Source: Sutcliffiella horikoshii DSM 8719
Lineage (GTDB): Bacteria; Bacillota; Bacilli; Bacillales; Bacillaceae_I
NCBI GenBank assembly: GCA_001648575.1
Contig: LQXN01000064.1
Span: 62,001-126,000 of the forward strand
DNA: 64,000 nucleotides
Reading direction: 5' to 3'
Shown here piece by piece: positions 34,437 through 43,808 of the stretch. The first letter of the stretch is position 1, and every line of letters begins with the position of its first letter. The notes beneath the pieces were generated by a model. That model ran no database searches, was not told the DNA's origin, and saw only the letters and a program-made list of their open reading frames with translations. Position numbers and translations under genes: made by a program.

Positions 34437-35357
34437 TCAGTCCACTCCTGCTTGGATGGTCAATGTCTTGTTGTAAGTGTTCAATTCCGCTTTTGCACCG
34501 TGCGGGATGGCGATATTCGGAGAGCAATGCCCGAATTGAAAGCCACTCATAGTCGGTTTCCCTGCATCCTTTACATGCTGGGAGATGACCTCCTCAAGTG
34601 TCAAGGATGCTTTCCCCTCATCTGGCACGCAGTTATGGAAATCAGCAATTACAATACCTTCCGCGTCTGCAAACTTGCCGGCCATTTTCAATTGATTCAG
34701 CATCCTGTCAACTTTATATGGCTGTTCATCAATATCTTCAAAAAAGAGGATTTTCCCTTTTGTATCCAGTTCGAATTCAGTTCCAAGCGAACTCACCAAC
34801 AGTGTCAGGTTTCCCCCGACAAGGTCCCCGCTCGCCACTCCTTCATTCATCACTTCTAGAGGAGACAAGACTTGGGTATAAATCAATTCAGTCGGAGCAA
34901 ACAACTGCTGAAAATAAGCCTTTGAAAGAGGATGTATGCCATCAAGCCCTATATCTGAGCTCAGCATTGGCCCGTGGAAGGAAGTTAAACCTGCCTTCTG
35001 ATAAAATGCCTGGTGTAAAAAAGTGATATCACTATATCCCCAAAAAATCTTTGGGTTATTTTTAATAATGTCATAATCTATGCTGGAAGCAATCCTTGCC
35101 GTTCCAAATCCACCGCACGCACAGAAAATGGCTTTTACCTCTTCATCCTGAAACATAGCATGCAGATCCTCAAGTTTTTCTTCGTCCTTGGAGGCAAGGT
35201 AGCCGTATGGAGCATCCAAATATTTGCCCAACTTTACTTTCAAACCCAATTCCTCTTCCAAGAAAGGGAGTGCCCGTTTCAACTTCTCCTGTTTCGGTGG
35301 ACTTGCAGGTGCGATGACACCAACTGTATCTCCTTTTTTTAAACGCAGTGGCTTCAT
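34437..35357 (-). CDS. ykfA: S66-family LD-carboxypeptidase YkfA
   Basis: The protein removes a terminal D-amino acid or otherwise processes murein peptides. The 306-residue sequence has the family start LKKGDTVGVIAPASPP. The nucleophile Ser is in WGYSDITFL, the Glu in FFEDIDEQPYKVDRML, and the His in FQFGHCSPNIAIPHG, forming the Ser-Glu-His triad. The ATG at 35357 has aaggagg 10-11 bases upstream; another ATG at 35378 is possible. It follows the dppE terminator, so its expression may be lower than that of dppE. Confidence 0.92.
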   Translation of the reverse strand: MKPLRLKKGDTVGVIAPASPPKQEKLKRALPFLEEELGLKVKLGKYLDAPYGYLASKDEEKLEDLHAMFQDEEVKAIFCACGGFGTARIASSIDYDIIKNNPKIFWGYSDITFLHQAFYQKAGLTSFHGPMLSSDIGLDGIHPLSKAYFQQLFAPTELIYTQVLSPLEVMNEGVASGDLVGGNLTLLVSSLGTEFELDTKGKILFFEDIDEQPYKVDRMLNQLKMAGKFADAEGIVIADFHNCVPDEGKASLTLEEVISQHVKDAGKPTMSGFQFGHCSPNIAIPHGAKAELNTYNKTLTIQAGVD

Positions 35358-35442
35358 TCTTCGCAACTCCTCCTTCATAATTTCCCTTCAAAATATGTAT
35401 ATGTACGCTCAAGCTTCATCATTATGTATTCTTGATTCATTG

Positions 35443-35466
35443 AAAAGGGTGTTCATTGAACACCCT
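35443..35466 (-). terminator. Hairpin terminator between dppE and ykfA
   Basis: The near-perfect palindrome agggtgttcaatgaacaccct lies 28 bp after the dppE stop and is followed on the minus strand by tttt. Transcription of the ykf genes presumably needs partial read-through. Confidence 0.7.
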
Positions 35467-35493
35467 TCACACTATAGAAAGCTTATTTTTCTT

Positions 35494-37131
35494 TTATTCT
35501 TTGTCCGCCCATTTAAGTTCCATGTAGCCAACGGGATGGCGAACGATTCCTTTTACCTTTTCGTTTTGAAGATATACATGATTATAGAAATACAACGGAA
35601 TGATCGGCATTTCTTCAAATAGTACCTTTTCCGCTTCATACATATGCTCAAATCGTTTTGCTTCATCCGCTTCGTTAAGCGCATTCTGGATCAATTCATC
35701 ATATTTTGCGTTTGTCCACCCCGTACGGTTCATCGAATGACCAGTTTGGAAGTTCTCCAAGAAGTTGATTGGATCTGCATAGTCAGCCAAGAAAGAACTG
35801 CGGGAGAATTGGAATTCAAGGTTTCTTTGCGCATCAAGGAATACATTCCATTCCATGTTTGCAAGTTTCACATCCACTCCCAAGTTGTCCTTGAACATTT
35901 GCTGAAGCGTTTCTGCAATACGCTTATGCTCATCACTTGTATTGTAAGTCAATGTTACTTCCGGTAATGTTTCATACCCTTCTTCTTCCATTCCTTTTTC
36001 AAGTAATGCTTTTGCTTCTTCTGCATCAAATGTTAAAAGATCTCCATTTGTTTCGCGGAAGTCATTTCCTGATGGATCTGTGAATCCTGAAGAAACGAAC
36101 CCTTTGGCTGCCTCCTCGTCTCTTTTGGTAATATAGTCGACAATATCCTGTTGGTTGACAGCCATCGCGAACGCTTTACGGATGTTGGCATTTTGGAAAG
36201 GCTCCTGTTCCACGCCGAAACGGAAGAAGTACGTTCCTGCCTGTTCCCCTACATTCACTTTACCTTCTTGGAATAACTGCTCACTAACATCAGCAGGAAC
36301 TCCTGAAGTATCCAAGTCCCCTGTTTGATACATTTGATATTCTGTATTGGAATCATTCACCATCGCCCAGTGGACTTTATCAAGCTTCACAGCATCAGCA
36401 TCCCAATATTGGTCATTCTTTGCCATCACAAAATGGCTTTCATGCTCCCACTCATCAAGGTTGAAAGGACCATTACCTACAAAAGAATCCGCTTCGGTAA
36501 ACCATTCTGGATTTTCTGCAGCCACTTTCTCATTGATCGGGAAGAAGGCAGGATTGGTGATGACGCTTAGGAAATATGTTTGTGGAGCAATAAGCGTCAC
36601 TTCTAATGTTTTTTCATCCACTGCTGTTACTTTTACATCGTCTGCAGAACCTTCACCGCTGTTATATGCTTCTCCACCCTCGATAAAGTACCCAAGGAAC
36701 GCTGCAGAAGATGCTGTTTCAGGGTTCAAGAGGCGCTTCCATGCGAATTCGAAATCACCGGCGGTCACGTCGTCACCGTTTGACCATTTTGCATTGTCAC
36801 GGATATAGAACGTGTAAGTTTTCCCGTCTTCGGATACATCCCATTTTTCCGCTGTAGCTTCTTGTGGCAGATGCTCATCATTTAAACGGGTGAGGCCTTC
36901 CATCAAGTTGTTCAGGGCATTCCAGGAATAAGAGTCAAATCCGATTGGCGGGTCTAATGATGTCGGTTCAGAACCGTTGTTCAAGCGAAGTACCTTTTCT
37001 CCTGATGCGCTTTCGTTGTTGTTAGAGTTTTCGTTTTCGTTTGTGTCGGTGCCGGCGTTGTTGCTTGCTGTACATGCAGCCAAGACGAACACGAGCATTG
37101 CAGTCATTAGTAATGCTAATAGCTTTTTCAT
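35494..37131 (-). CDS. dppE: Dipeptide/oligopeptide-binding lipoprotein DppE
   Basis: This extracellular solute-binding protein captures peptides for the DppBCD-YkfD transporter. The 545-residue precursor has a lipoprotein signal peptide with lipobox VLAAC near residue 20, an Asn/Ser/Glu-rich linker, and the family-5 SBP signature (SEDGKTYTFYIRDNAKWSNGD around residue 100). The ATG at 37131 follows ggggga; an upstream ATG seven codons earlier is less likely. It is separated from dppD by 636 bp full of repeat elements, unlike the tight spacing elsewhere in the operon. Confidence 0.94.
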   Translation of the reverse strand: MKKLLALLMTAMLVFVLAACTASNNAGTDTNENENSNNNESASGEKVLRLNNGSEPTSLDPPIGFDSYSWNALNNLMEGLTRLNDEHLPQEATAEKWDVSEDGKTYTFYIRDNAKWSNGDDVTAGDFEFAWKRLLNPETASSAAFLGYFIEGGEAYNSGEGSADDVKVTAVDEKTLEVTLIAPQTYFLSVITNPAFFPINEKVAAENPEWFTEADSFVGNGPFNLDEWEHESHFVMAKNDQYWDADAVKLDKVHWAMVNDSNTEYQMYQTGDLDTSGVPADVSEQLFQEGKVNVGEQAGTYFFRFGVEQEPFQNANIRKAFAMAVNQQDIVDYITKRDEEAAKGFVSSGFTDPSGNDFRETNGDLLTFDAEEAKALLEKGMEEEGYETLPEVTLTYNTSDEHKRIAETLQQMFKDNLGVDVKLANMEWNVFLDAQRNLEFQFSRSSFLADYADPINFLENFQTGHSMNRTGWTNAKYDELIQNALNEADEAKRFEHMYEAEKVLFEEMPIIPLYFYNHVYLQNEKVKGIVRHPVGYMELKWADKE

Positions 37132-37164
37132 GTGTGACTCCCCCTTTTTCAATTTTGGTTCTGT

Positions 37165-37745
37165 AAGACGCCGCTGCTGATTTCCACACTGGACTCCGCT
37201 TTACTAGAGATGTTGCTTGAGACCATTCACTTCGTTGGAAACCACTGAAAATGCCATTAACTTAAAATGTAGTTAAGACACCGCTGTTGATTTCCGCAAA
37301 TGGCTTCGCTTTCCTAGGGGCGCTGCTGGAGCCTCCTCGGCTACGCCAAGGCCACTGAAAAAGTACAATATTTTAGTTATCTGTTTCATACCGCTGTTGA
37401 TTTCCGCAAACGGCTTCGCTTTCCGCGGGGCGACCTTGAGCCTCCTCGGGCTGCGCCCTGCGGGGTCTCAAGATTGCCGCTATCCCCCCGCAGGAGTCTT
37501 CGCCTTTTGCTACAATCTACAGCTAGAAATTCAAAATAAGATTAGTTTTTTGGTTTTTCAGTGGCCTCGCTACGCCTGGGGGGTCTCCACCTAGCACTAT
37601 CTCCCTCAGGAGTCTTCGCCTTTTGCTACAATCTACAGCTAGAAATCACTAAGCACATGATATTTCCGTTTTCCAGTGGCCTCCTTCGTTGCGGCTCTCT
37701 GCTTCACTCAAGAGTCTGCTCCATGTGCTTCAATCAACAGCTAGG
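37165..37745. repeat. Cluster of GC-rich palindromic repeats between dppD and dppE
   Basis: The gap holds one full element (about 37388-37530) starting ctgttgatttccgc and ending caatctacagctagaaatt. It contains complementary GC-rich blocks (ggcgaccttgagcctcctcg, ccctgcggggtctcaag, cccccgcaggagtcttcgcc). Partial copies surround it: left halves at about 37165-37250 and 37278-37360, right halves at about 37560-37655 and 37675-37745. Short tails such as ccactgaaaaagtacaatat recur at the joints. The full copy plus flanks is nearly identical to the element near 53.6 kb. No gene is present in the gap. Confidence 0.85.
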
Positions 37746-37767
37746 TAATTCTATTTCACTATAAGTC

Positions 37768-38778
37768 TTACCTTATAGTAGAAATCACTGTCTTTATGGG
37801 CTTCGGCGCTCTTGGGTCCTGAAGCCAGCAGTCTACATGATGTTCCTCAGACAAAGTAGTCTTCATCGGATATACACGCTCGCAAACTTCCATGGCATAT
37901 TCGCATCTTGCTGCGAATGCACAGCCTGTCGGTGGTGAAAATAGGTCAGGCGGTGATCCTATAATAGGTACCAGCTCTTCATCTTCCAAATCGAGACGGG
38001 GAACGGAGTTTAATAGTCCTTTTGTATAGGGATGCTCTCCTCTATAGAAGATTTCTCTCCTATTTCCCGATTCCACGATCTTTCCTGCATACATGACAGC
38101 CACACGGTCAGCCACTTGGGCTACCACTCCCAGGTCGTGTGTGATAATGATGATGGAAACGCCTGTTTTCTTTTGAATATCTTTGAAAAGATTTAATATC
38201 TGAGCCTGGATTGTTACATCCAGCGCTGTCGTTGGTTCATCTGCTATCAATACTTCCGGCTGGCAGACAAGGGCCATCGCAATGACAATACGCTGCCTCA
38301 TTCCTCCACTGAATTGGTGGGGATATTGTTTCAAGCGTTCTGTCGGACTCGGTATCCCGACAAGGTTGAGCATTTCCACTGCTTGTTTTTTCGCTTCCCC
38401 CTTGGATACTTTCTTATGCTGGATGATCCCTTCCATGATCTGATCACCAACGGTCAGCGTAGGATTCAGTGCTGTCATCGGGTCTTGGAATATCATCGAG
38501 ATATCTGCGCCACGAATTTTTCTCATTGCCGGTTCGGACACTTTTGTAAGGTCCTTGCCTTTAAAAAGGACAGAGCCTTGTGTAATGCGGCCGGGCGGTT
38601 CAGGTATCAAACGCATGATACTTTGTGAGGTCACACTTTTCCCGCAGCCAGACTCCCCTACGATTGCCAGGGTTTCTCCTTTATGCAAATCGAAACTCAC
38701 ACCCCGGACTGCTTTCACTTCTCCTCCGTATGTTGTAAAGGAAACATGTAAGTCTTTCACTTGCAGTACTTTTTCCAT
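37768..38778 (-). CDS. dppD: Dipeptide ABC transporter ATPase DppD
   Basis: The 336-residue ATPase has Walker A GESGCGKSV, Q-loop MIFQDPMTALNP, signature FSGGMRQRIVIAMAL, Walker B EVLIADEPTTALD and H-loop ITHDLGVV. The C-terminal oligopeptide-transporter segment has CAFAARCEYAMEVC. It pairs with YkfD to drive peptide uptake. The ATG at 38778 lies after aggaggtga at the end of dppC; a GTG at 38790 that overlaps the dppC stop is the alternative. Confidence 0.94.
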   Translation of the reverse strand: MEKVLQVKDLHVSFTTYGGEVKAVRGVSFDLHKGETLAIVGESGCGKSVTSQSIMRLIPEPPGRITQGSVLFKGKDLTKVSEPAMRKIRGADISMIFQDPMTALNPTLTVGDQIMEGIIQHKKVSKGEAKKQAVEMLNLVGIPSPTERLKQYPHQFSGGMRQRIVIAMALVCQPEVLIADEPTTALDVTIQAQILNLFKDIQKKTGVSIIIITHDLGVVAQVADRVAVMYAGKIVESGNRREIFYRGEHPYTKGLLNSVPRLDLEDEELVPIIGSPPDLFSPPTGCAFAARCEYAMEVCERVYPMKTTLSEEHHVDCWLQDPRAPKPIKTVISTIR

Positions 38779-38786
38779 GGTGTCAC

Positions 38787-39737
38787 TCACCTCCTCAGCT
38801 TTGGATCTAGTGCGTCTTGTAATCCGTCTCCAAGCACGTTAAACGCAAACATGGTCATGGAGATGAAGAATGCCGGGAAGAAAAGTCGCCACCAATGTCC
38901 TGAAATGATCGTCGATAATCCATCATTGGCCATCACACCCCAACTGGCATATGGAGCCTGAACTCCTAGGCCAAGGAAGCTTAAAAATGCTTCCGCAAAT
39001 ATCGCTGCAGGGACTGTCAAAGTCATTTGGACAATGATGGGTCCCATTGTATTTGGTAAAAGATTCTTCCTGATGATCCGCGAGGTCTTCGTCCCAAATG
39101 TTTTGGATGCGAGCACAAACTCATAATTCTTGATTTGCAGCACCTGCCCCCGGACAATCCTTGCCATACCAACCCATCCTGTTACGGTAAGTGCGATAAT
39201 GATGGTCAATAATCCTGGCCCCATTACCACCATTAATAAAATGACGACTAATAGATAAGGAAGGCCATATAATACTTCCACCACCCGCATCATTGCATTG
39301 TCGGTCCTGCCACCTTTGTAGCCGGCAATCCCCCCGTATATCACTCCGATGATAAAGTCGATCAGTGCGGCCATTAAACCGACGAACAAGGAGATTCTTG
39401 CACCATACCAGGTACGTGTGAAAACGTCCCTCCCCAGTTCATCTGTACCGAAAAGGTGGGTGGATGATGGCGCCTGATTCTGATTCGGCAGATTTGTCTG
39501 TGTCACACTATGGGAGGAGAAAACCGGACCAAAAATGGCCATGATGGTCAAGAATATTAAAAAGACCAACCCTGCCATTGCCAGCTTGTTTTTTACAAGC
39601 CTTCTCCAAGCATCCTGCCAATAGGAAAGACTCGGACGGACAACAGCTTCTGCGTTCCCTTTACTTTTATCAACTGGTTCGAACCATTCATCCGGGACGG
39701 TGTTTTGGTTATTATCTTGAAGTTTACGCTGTGCCAT
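38787..39737 (-). CDS. dppC: Dipeptide ABC transporter permease DppC
   Basis: The 316-residue inner-membrane permease has a cytoplasmic N-terminus, a first helix (MAGLVFLIFLTIMAIFGPVF) and the binding-protein-dependent permease domain with several helices. The EAA-type loop ASKTFGTKTSRIIRKNLLPN contacts the ATPase. The segment STHLFGTDELGRDVFTRTWYG is the characteristic periplasm-facing motif of the DppC/OppC group. It begins one base after the dppB stop region. Confidence 0.94.
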   Translation of the reverse strand: MAQRKLQDNNQNTVPDEWFEPVDKSKGNAEAVVRPSLSYWQDAWRRLVKNKLAMAGLVFLIFLTIMAIFGPVFSSHSVTQTNLPNQNQAPSSTHLFGTDELGRDVFTRTWYGARISLFVGLMAALIDFIIGVIYGGIAGYKGGRTDNAMMRVVEVLYGLPYLLVVILLMVVMGPGLLTIIIALTVTGWVGMARIVRGQVLQIKNYEFVLASKTFGTKTSRIIRKNLLPNTMGPIIVQMTLTVPAAIFAEAFLSFLGLGVQAPYASWGVMANDGLSTIISGHWWRLFFPAFFISMTMFAFNVLGDGLQDALDPKLRR

Positions 39738-39738
39738 A

Positions 39739-40671
39739 TTAGTTCCCCTCCTTTTTATGAAGCTTGATACGAGGGTCTAATATCCCGTAAGCTATATCCA
39801 CCAAGAAGAGCATCATGATCAAGAAAGCACTATAAAATACTGTCGTCCCCATAATGACCGGATAGTCTCGGGTATTGATGCTTTCCACGAAGTACTTCCC
39901 CATGCCTGGTATCGCAAATATTTTCTCGATTACAAATGTTCCTGTCAAAATACCGGCCGCAAGAGTACCCAAGATGGTGACGACCGGGAGCAGCGCATTT
40001 CGAAGCGCATGCTTAAATACAATCTTCACAGGGGATAATCCTTTTGCCTTCGCAGTCCGTATGTAATCTTGTGTCAGCACTTCCATCATGCTTGCCCTTG
40101 TTAACCTTGCAATGATTGCCATCGGACCTGTAGCAAGTGCCAATGTCGGCAAAATCATATGCCTCCAGCTCGTCCAAGTGGCAGGCGGGAGCAAGCCCCA
40201 AGTAACGGCAACCTGCTGAATGAGCATGGTGGCAAGGACAAAGTTTGGAATGGATATACCGAAAACGGCAAAGGTCATGGCCATATAATCAATGACGCCG
40301 TTTCGTTTCAAGGCAGCGATCATTCCCAAGAAAATCCCTGAAACAACCGCAATAACCAAGGTGATCATGCCTAATTCGAACGAGATCGGAAATCCCCGCC
40401 CCAACATATCATTCACCGTCTGGGACGGCTGTTTAATCGATGGACCAAAGTCGAAGGTCACTAACGTCTTTAAATACATCACATATTGCACCGGTATCGG
40501 CTTGTCCAAATGATAGTGCGCTTCTAGATTTCGTTGGACCATATCATTTGTAGAGCGCTCTTCATTTAGTGGCGAACCCGGAATGGCATGCATCAAGAAG
40601 AAGGTCAGCGTGATGATGACCCATAAAGTTATGAGCATTGCTAGTAATCGTTTTGCTATAAAAGTTCCCAT
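39739..40671 (-). CDS. dppB: Dipeptide ABC transporter permease DppB
   Basis: The 310-residue permease has the DppB/OppB N-terminal helix (LLAMLITLWVIITLTFFLMHAIPGSPL), four to five further helices and the EAA loop RTAKAKGLSPVKIVFKHALRNALLP. It forms the membrane channel with DppC. The ATG at 40671 lies 54 bp downstream of dppA. Length matches the family. Confidence 0.94.
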   Translation of the reverse strand: MGTFIAKRLLAMLITLWVIITLTFFLMHAIPGSPLNEERSTNDMVQRNLEAHYHLDKPIPVQYVMYLKTLVTFDFGPSIKQPSQTVNDMLGRGFPISFELGMITLVIAVVSGIFLGMIAALKRNGVIDYMAMTFAVFGISIPNFVLATMLIQQVAVTWGLLPPATWTSWRHMILPTLALATGPMAIIARLTRASMMEVLTQDYIRTAKAKGLSPVKIVFKHALRNALLPVVTILGTLAAGILTGTFVIEKIFAIPGMGKYFVESINTRDYPVIMGTTVFYSAFLIMMLFLVDIAYGILDPRIKLHKKEGN

Positions 40672-40725
40672 TCTCCACTCACACTTTCTTCACTATAGGG
40701 TTTTTATGTAATCTACAAAAACTTA

Positions 40726-41550
40726 TCAACAAAATGTTGTCCTCATTGCCAATTCGGTCATCACAAGCATTGCCTGATAAGCTTCTTTAATATCTTTTGC
40801 TTGAAACTTTACGATTGTCGTGCCTGGCTCTATTTCAGTTCCCGGCATAAGGTTTGCCCATTCCGCTTGCCCGTAGTTTGCAAATTCTATCCGAAGTAGC
40901 GGGTTTTTTGGCGGTATCAACGGTTTAATAGTATGTATATCTTCCATTGCCTGCCACGTACGTTCTTTTATAAGCTCCTGAGCCTTAATGGGAGTAAGTG
41001 ATTTAGCTGAAGAACGGGAAGTTGCTTCCTTTACCACTGCACAATGTATTCCAGGGATGAGATTTTCCGCCTCTAATGCCGTTTGGTCATCTCCGGCCAC
41101 CATGATGACCGGGACCCCATAATAGCCAGCTACATAGGCATTAAAACCTAATTCTCCAACTTGGACATCATTTATGTACATATTTCTCACACCAAAAATC
41201 ATGGAGTGGGTCATGACACCTTTGACGGATGCCATGGCATGATAGCCGACAAAGATAGCGGCATCAAAGCTTTCATCCAACCCTTGCACCATGGAGAACG
41301 GTTTCACATCCCCTGTTATCAATTTAGTAGCAGGATGTAATTCTTCAACGAGTATGTTATTCATTTTGGAGTGGCTGTCATTGACTACCACCTCTTTGAA
41401 GCCTTTTTCAAATGCTGCGGCTATGACCGCATTTGCTTCTTGGGTCATTATTTTTCGACCGCGTTCATAGTTATGCAGCCTAGAATCGACATGGGTATAA
41501 TCTACCAGCCCGCTAATTCCTTCCATATCAACCGATATATACAAATTCAC
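40726..41550 (-). CDS. dppA: D-aminopeptidase DppA
   Basis: DppA is a zinc-dependent, self-compartmentalising D-amino-acid-specific aminopeptidase (family M55), thought to use D-Ala peptides from the cell wall. The 274-residue sequence has the metal ligands in SVDMEG (Asp and Glu), VVNDSHSKM and VGYHAM, plus the nucleophile-bearing MTHSM region. The GTG start at 41550 follows aaagggggt. As first gene of the dpp operon it is preceded by a sigmaA promoter overlapped by a CodY box. Confidence 0.94.
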   Translation of the reverse strand: MNLYISVDMEGISGLVDYTHVDSRLHNYERGRKIMTQEANAVIAAAFEKGFKEVVVNDSHSKMNNILVEELHPATKLITGDVKPFSMVQGLDESFDAAIFVGYHAMASVKGVMTHSMIFGVRNMYINDVQVGELGFNAYVAGYYGVPVIMVAGDDQTALEAENLIPGIHCAVVKEATSRSSAKSLTPIKAQELIKERTWQAMEDIHTIKPLIPPKNPLLRIEFANYGQAEWANLMPGTEIEPGTTIVKFQAKDIKEAYQAMLVMTELAMRTTFC

Positions 41551-41573
41551 CCATTTACCCCCTTTGATGTCTC

Positions 41574-41614
41574 AATTTTCTTAATATTATAACAGTATTA
41601 TGTTTATGATTCAA
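41574..41614 (-). promoter_or_regulatory. dppA promoter with overlapping CodY box
   Basis: On the minus strand TTGAAT (41609-41614) and TATAAT (41586-41591) are 17 bp apart. The 15-mer AATTTTCTTAATATT at 41574-41588 differs from the CodY consensus AATTTTCWGAAAATT at two positions and overlaps the -10 and likely start site. This fits nutrient repression of the dpp operon by CodY, which is established for B. subtilis dpp. The rest of the 41551-41866 gap holds the terminator of the next gene and nothing else evident. Confidence 0.7.
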
Positions 41615-41803
41615 TCAAACTAGGAAAATATGGGTCTAATTATTCAGAATTTTTGAACATAATAATTAGAACCTAATAAAATAGGGCTTGTATACATAAC
41701 TATAACTTTCTACATGCAAGCATCTTGAAAGTTATTACCGAACTTCTTTTTGTAAAATATATTCTAATAAAACTTTTTAGTATAATTTGGAATTTTGTTT
41801 CAT

Positions 41804-41845
41804 AAAAAAGATCCAGACCGGAGTATTACTACTGGTCTGGATCTT
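41804..41845 (-). terminator. Terminator of the DJ-1/PfpI gene
   Basis: A stem aagatccagacc / ggtctggatctt is followed by T-rich sequence on the minus strand, 22 bp after the stop codon. Confidence 0.8.
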
Positions 41846-41866
41846 CATTGTATTTATCTTCGATTT

Positions 41867-42382
41867 TTATTTTAAAAGCTTCAATGACTCTCTGATGAAG
41901 GCGGGGATATCATCCGGCGTTCTACTTGAAACCAGTTGATCGTGACATACCACTACTTCTTTGTCATGGAAGGTAGCTCCTGCATTTTGCAAATCAACTT
42001 TGATGGATGTAAATCCAGTGATATCTCTTCCTTTCAGAGCTTCAGCCGTAATAAGCAATTGTGGGCCATGACAGATGGCGAACACCGGCTTTTTGTCATC
42101 CATGAAAGCTTTAGTGAAAGAAACAAAACGGTCATCAGCCCGGAGGATGTCAGGTGAAAATCCACCAGGTAGCAACAGGGCGTCAAAATCTTCTGGACTA
42201 ACGTCATCAATTCCCGCGTCAGTCGTTACTTCGACTCCATCAGTTTTTCCTTTGACGGTCTCTCCCTTCGACTTCTCAATGACCGTAAGCTTGTGTCCGG
42301 CCTCTTCATAGGCTTTGGCAGGCTCCGTGTACTCTGAGTCTTCAAATTCATTGGTTAGTAATACAGCGATTTTTTTACTCAT
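41867..42382 (-). CDS. DJ-1/PfpI family protein (YfkM/general stress protein 18 type)
   Basis: The 171-residue cytoplasmic protein has the DJ-1/PfpI fold with the nucleophile-elbow Cys in FAICHGPQLL, the partner Glu in TNEFEDSEY and DALLLPGGFSPDILR. Close relatives in Bacillus are general-stress proteins, and some PfpI members deglycate proteins or act as proteases or chaperones. A stress role is likely but not shown here. The ATG has aaaggaga upstream. It is a single gene with its own terminator. Confidence 0.87.
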   Translation of the reverse strand: MSKKIAVLLTNEFEDSEYTEPAKAYEEAGHKLTVIEKSKGETVKGKTDGVEVTTDAGIDDVSPEDFDALLLPGGFSPDILRADDRFVSFTKAFMDDKKPVFAICHGPQLLITAEALKGRDITGFTSIKVDLQNAGATFHDKEVVVCHDQLVSSRTPDDIPAFIRESLKLLK

Positions 42383-42515
42383 AATAAAACGTCTCCTTTA
42401 TAGTTAAGTTGGATGGCCCGATGTGTTTAAGCAAAATCATATTTAACCATGCATCAGGGCAATTTTGGTACATATGTGTTTAAGTACCCCCCACTCTTCA
42501 AACTAAAACGTTCCA

Positions 42516-43808
42516 TTACTCATTCGGCATGAATTGTTGAAAGATGGTATTCTTTTGGATGGGATACACTTCCTTCCCCATTACATCATTAATGATGGCC
42601 TGGTTTCGCATCACAGCAAGTCCTAAATTTGTGGCAGCCGTACCATGGGAATGTTCCAGATTGGTGGAAACATACATATGATTCCGTCTTTCTTCCTTCC
42701 AGACCAACCTAAACTTTTCATCCACTTTATATTCTTTTTCGCTTTCCCAGATAATGTCATCCCTATCAGACCAAATCCATTCCGGAACGTGAGGCTTGTA
42801 GCCGGTGGCAAGTACCACTTTTTCAGCTTGTACCGTAAATTCCTCTTCCTTCTCCCACTGCATGCAGGAGACATTTAAAAGGTCTTCTTCCTCTTTTATT
42901 GCATTCACTTCCGTCAAAGGCTGTATGGTGATTTTTTTGTCCCTGCCTTCCACGGATCGATTATAAAGAAGATCATAGATTTTCATCAATGTTTCCTTAT
43001 CAATCCCATTACGCACAGAAACCAACCTTTCCAAGGCTTCTTTTCGTTTTTCATAAGAAAGTCCATGAAAATAGTGAACATAATCTGGTGAGAAAACCTC
43101 CTGTCCGAGTTTCGCGCTTTCTAATTGGGAAAAAACTGAAGAACGAGTGTACCATGTCAGCGAATAGTTATGATGCTTCTGATCCTCAAGCAATTCATAG
43201 AACACCTCTGCGGCACTCTGGCCGGAGCCTACCACAATGATGGAAGAAGAAGCTTTAATATCTTTGGCAGCATGCAGAAAGCCACTTGTATGCACGACAT
43301 GTTCACTGGTATTTATGCTGTCTGGTATGAAGGGCACACTCCCCGTCCCCACAACAATATGCTTCGCTAAATACGTACTAACTTTATCTGTCATAATATC
43401 TTTCACCTTCACTTCATAGGCAGTGCCATTAAAGGAAACAGTAGTGACCTCGGATTGAAATCGGCAATTTGAAAGGTTCTCTGAGACCCACTTTGCATAA
43501 AGATTATATTCTCGTCGCGGAATGTCAAATCTCCGATAAAAGAAAAATGGAAAGAGCCTGTTATGCTTATGTATATAATTCAGAAAACTGTACTTGTTTG
43601 TAGGGTCTGCAAATGTTACCAGGTCCGCTAGGAATGGAACCTGCAGATCGGATTGTTCAATCAGCATACCTGGATGCCAATTAAAGCCTTTTTCTTTATC
43701 AATAAAAAGGGATGTTAAGTTCGGCAGATCCTCTGTTAATGCGGCCAATCCCAAATTAAAAGGACCAATTCCTATTCCAATAAGGTCAAAGATTTTATTT
43801 GTCATCAA
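42516..43808 (-). CDS. Lysine/ornithine N-monooxygenase-family flavoprotein (IucD/SidA type)
   Basis: The 430-residue FAD/NADPH enzyme belongs to the microbial N-hydroxylating monooxygenases that make hydroxamate groups for siderophores. Motifs are FAD-binding GIGIGPFNLGLAAL, NADPH-binding VVGSGQSAAEVFYELL, and the C-terminal ATGYKPH. An LVTFADPTNKYSFLNYI segment is also typical. No siderophore synthetase (IucA/IucC), transporter or clear Fur box lies nearby, so its product is unknown. Two adjacent ATGs exist at the start. Confidence 0.87.
   Translation of the reverse strand: MMTNKIFDLIGIGIGPFNLGLAALTEDLPNLTSLFIDKEKGFNWHPGMLIEQSDLQVPFLADLVTFADPTNKYSFLNYIHKHNRLFPFFFYRRFDIPRREYNLYAKWVSENLSNCRFQSEVTTVSFNGTAYEVKVKDIMTDKVSTYLAKHIVVGTGSVPFIPDSINTSEHVVHTSGFLHAAKDIKASSSIIVVGSGQSAAEVFYELLEDQKHHNYSLTWYTRSSVFSQLESAKLGQEVFSPDYVHYFHGLSYEKRKEALERLVSVRNGIDKETLMKIYDLLYNRSVEGRDKKITIQPLTEVNAIKEEEDLLNVSCMQWEKEEEFTVQAEKVVLATGYKPHVPEWIWSDRDDIIWESEKEYKVDEKFRLVWKEERRNHMYVSTNLEHSHGTAATNLGLAVMRNQAIINDVMGKEVYPIQKNTIFQQFMPNE

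Noticed and set aside
37397-37764. Short plus-strand frames in the dpp repeat cluster (RPAGSQDCRYPPAGVFAFC)
   Set aside because: The same peptide appears wherever the GC-rich repeat occurs, so it is a by-product of the repeat, not a gene.
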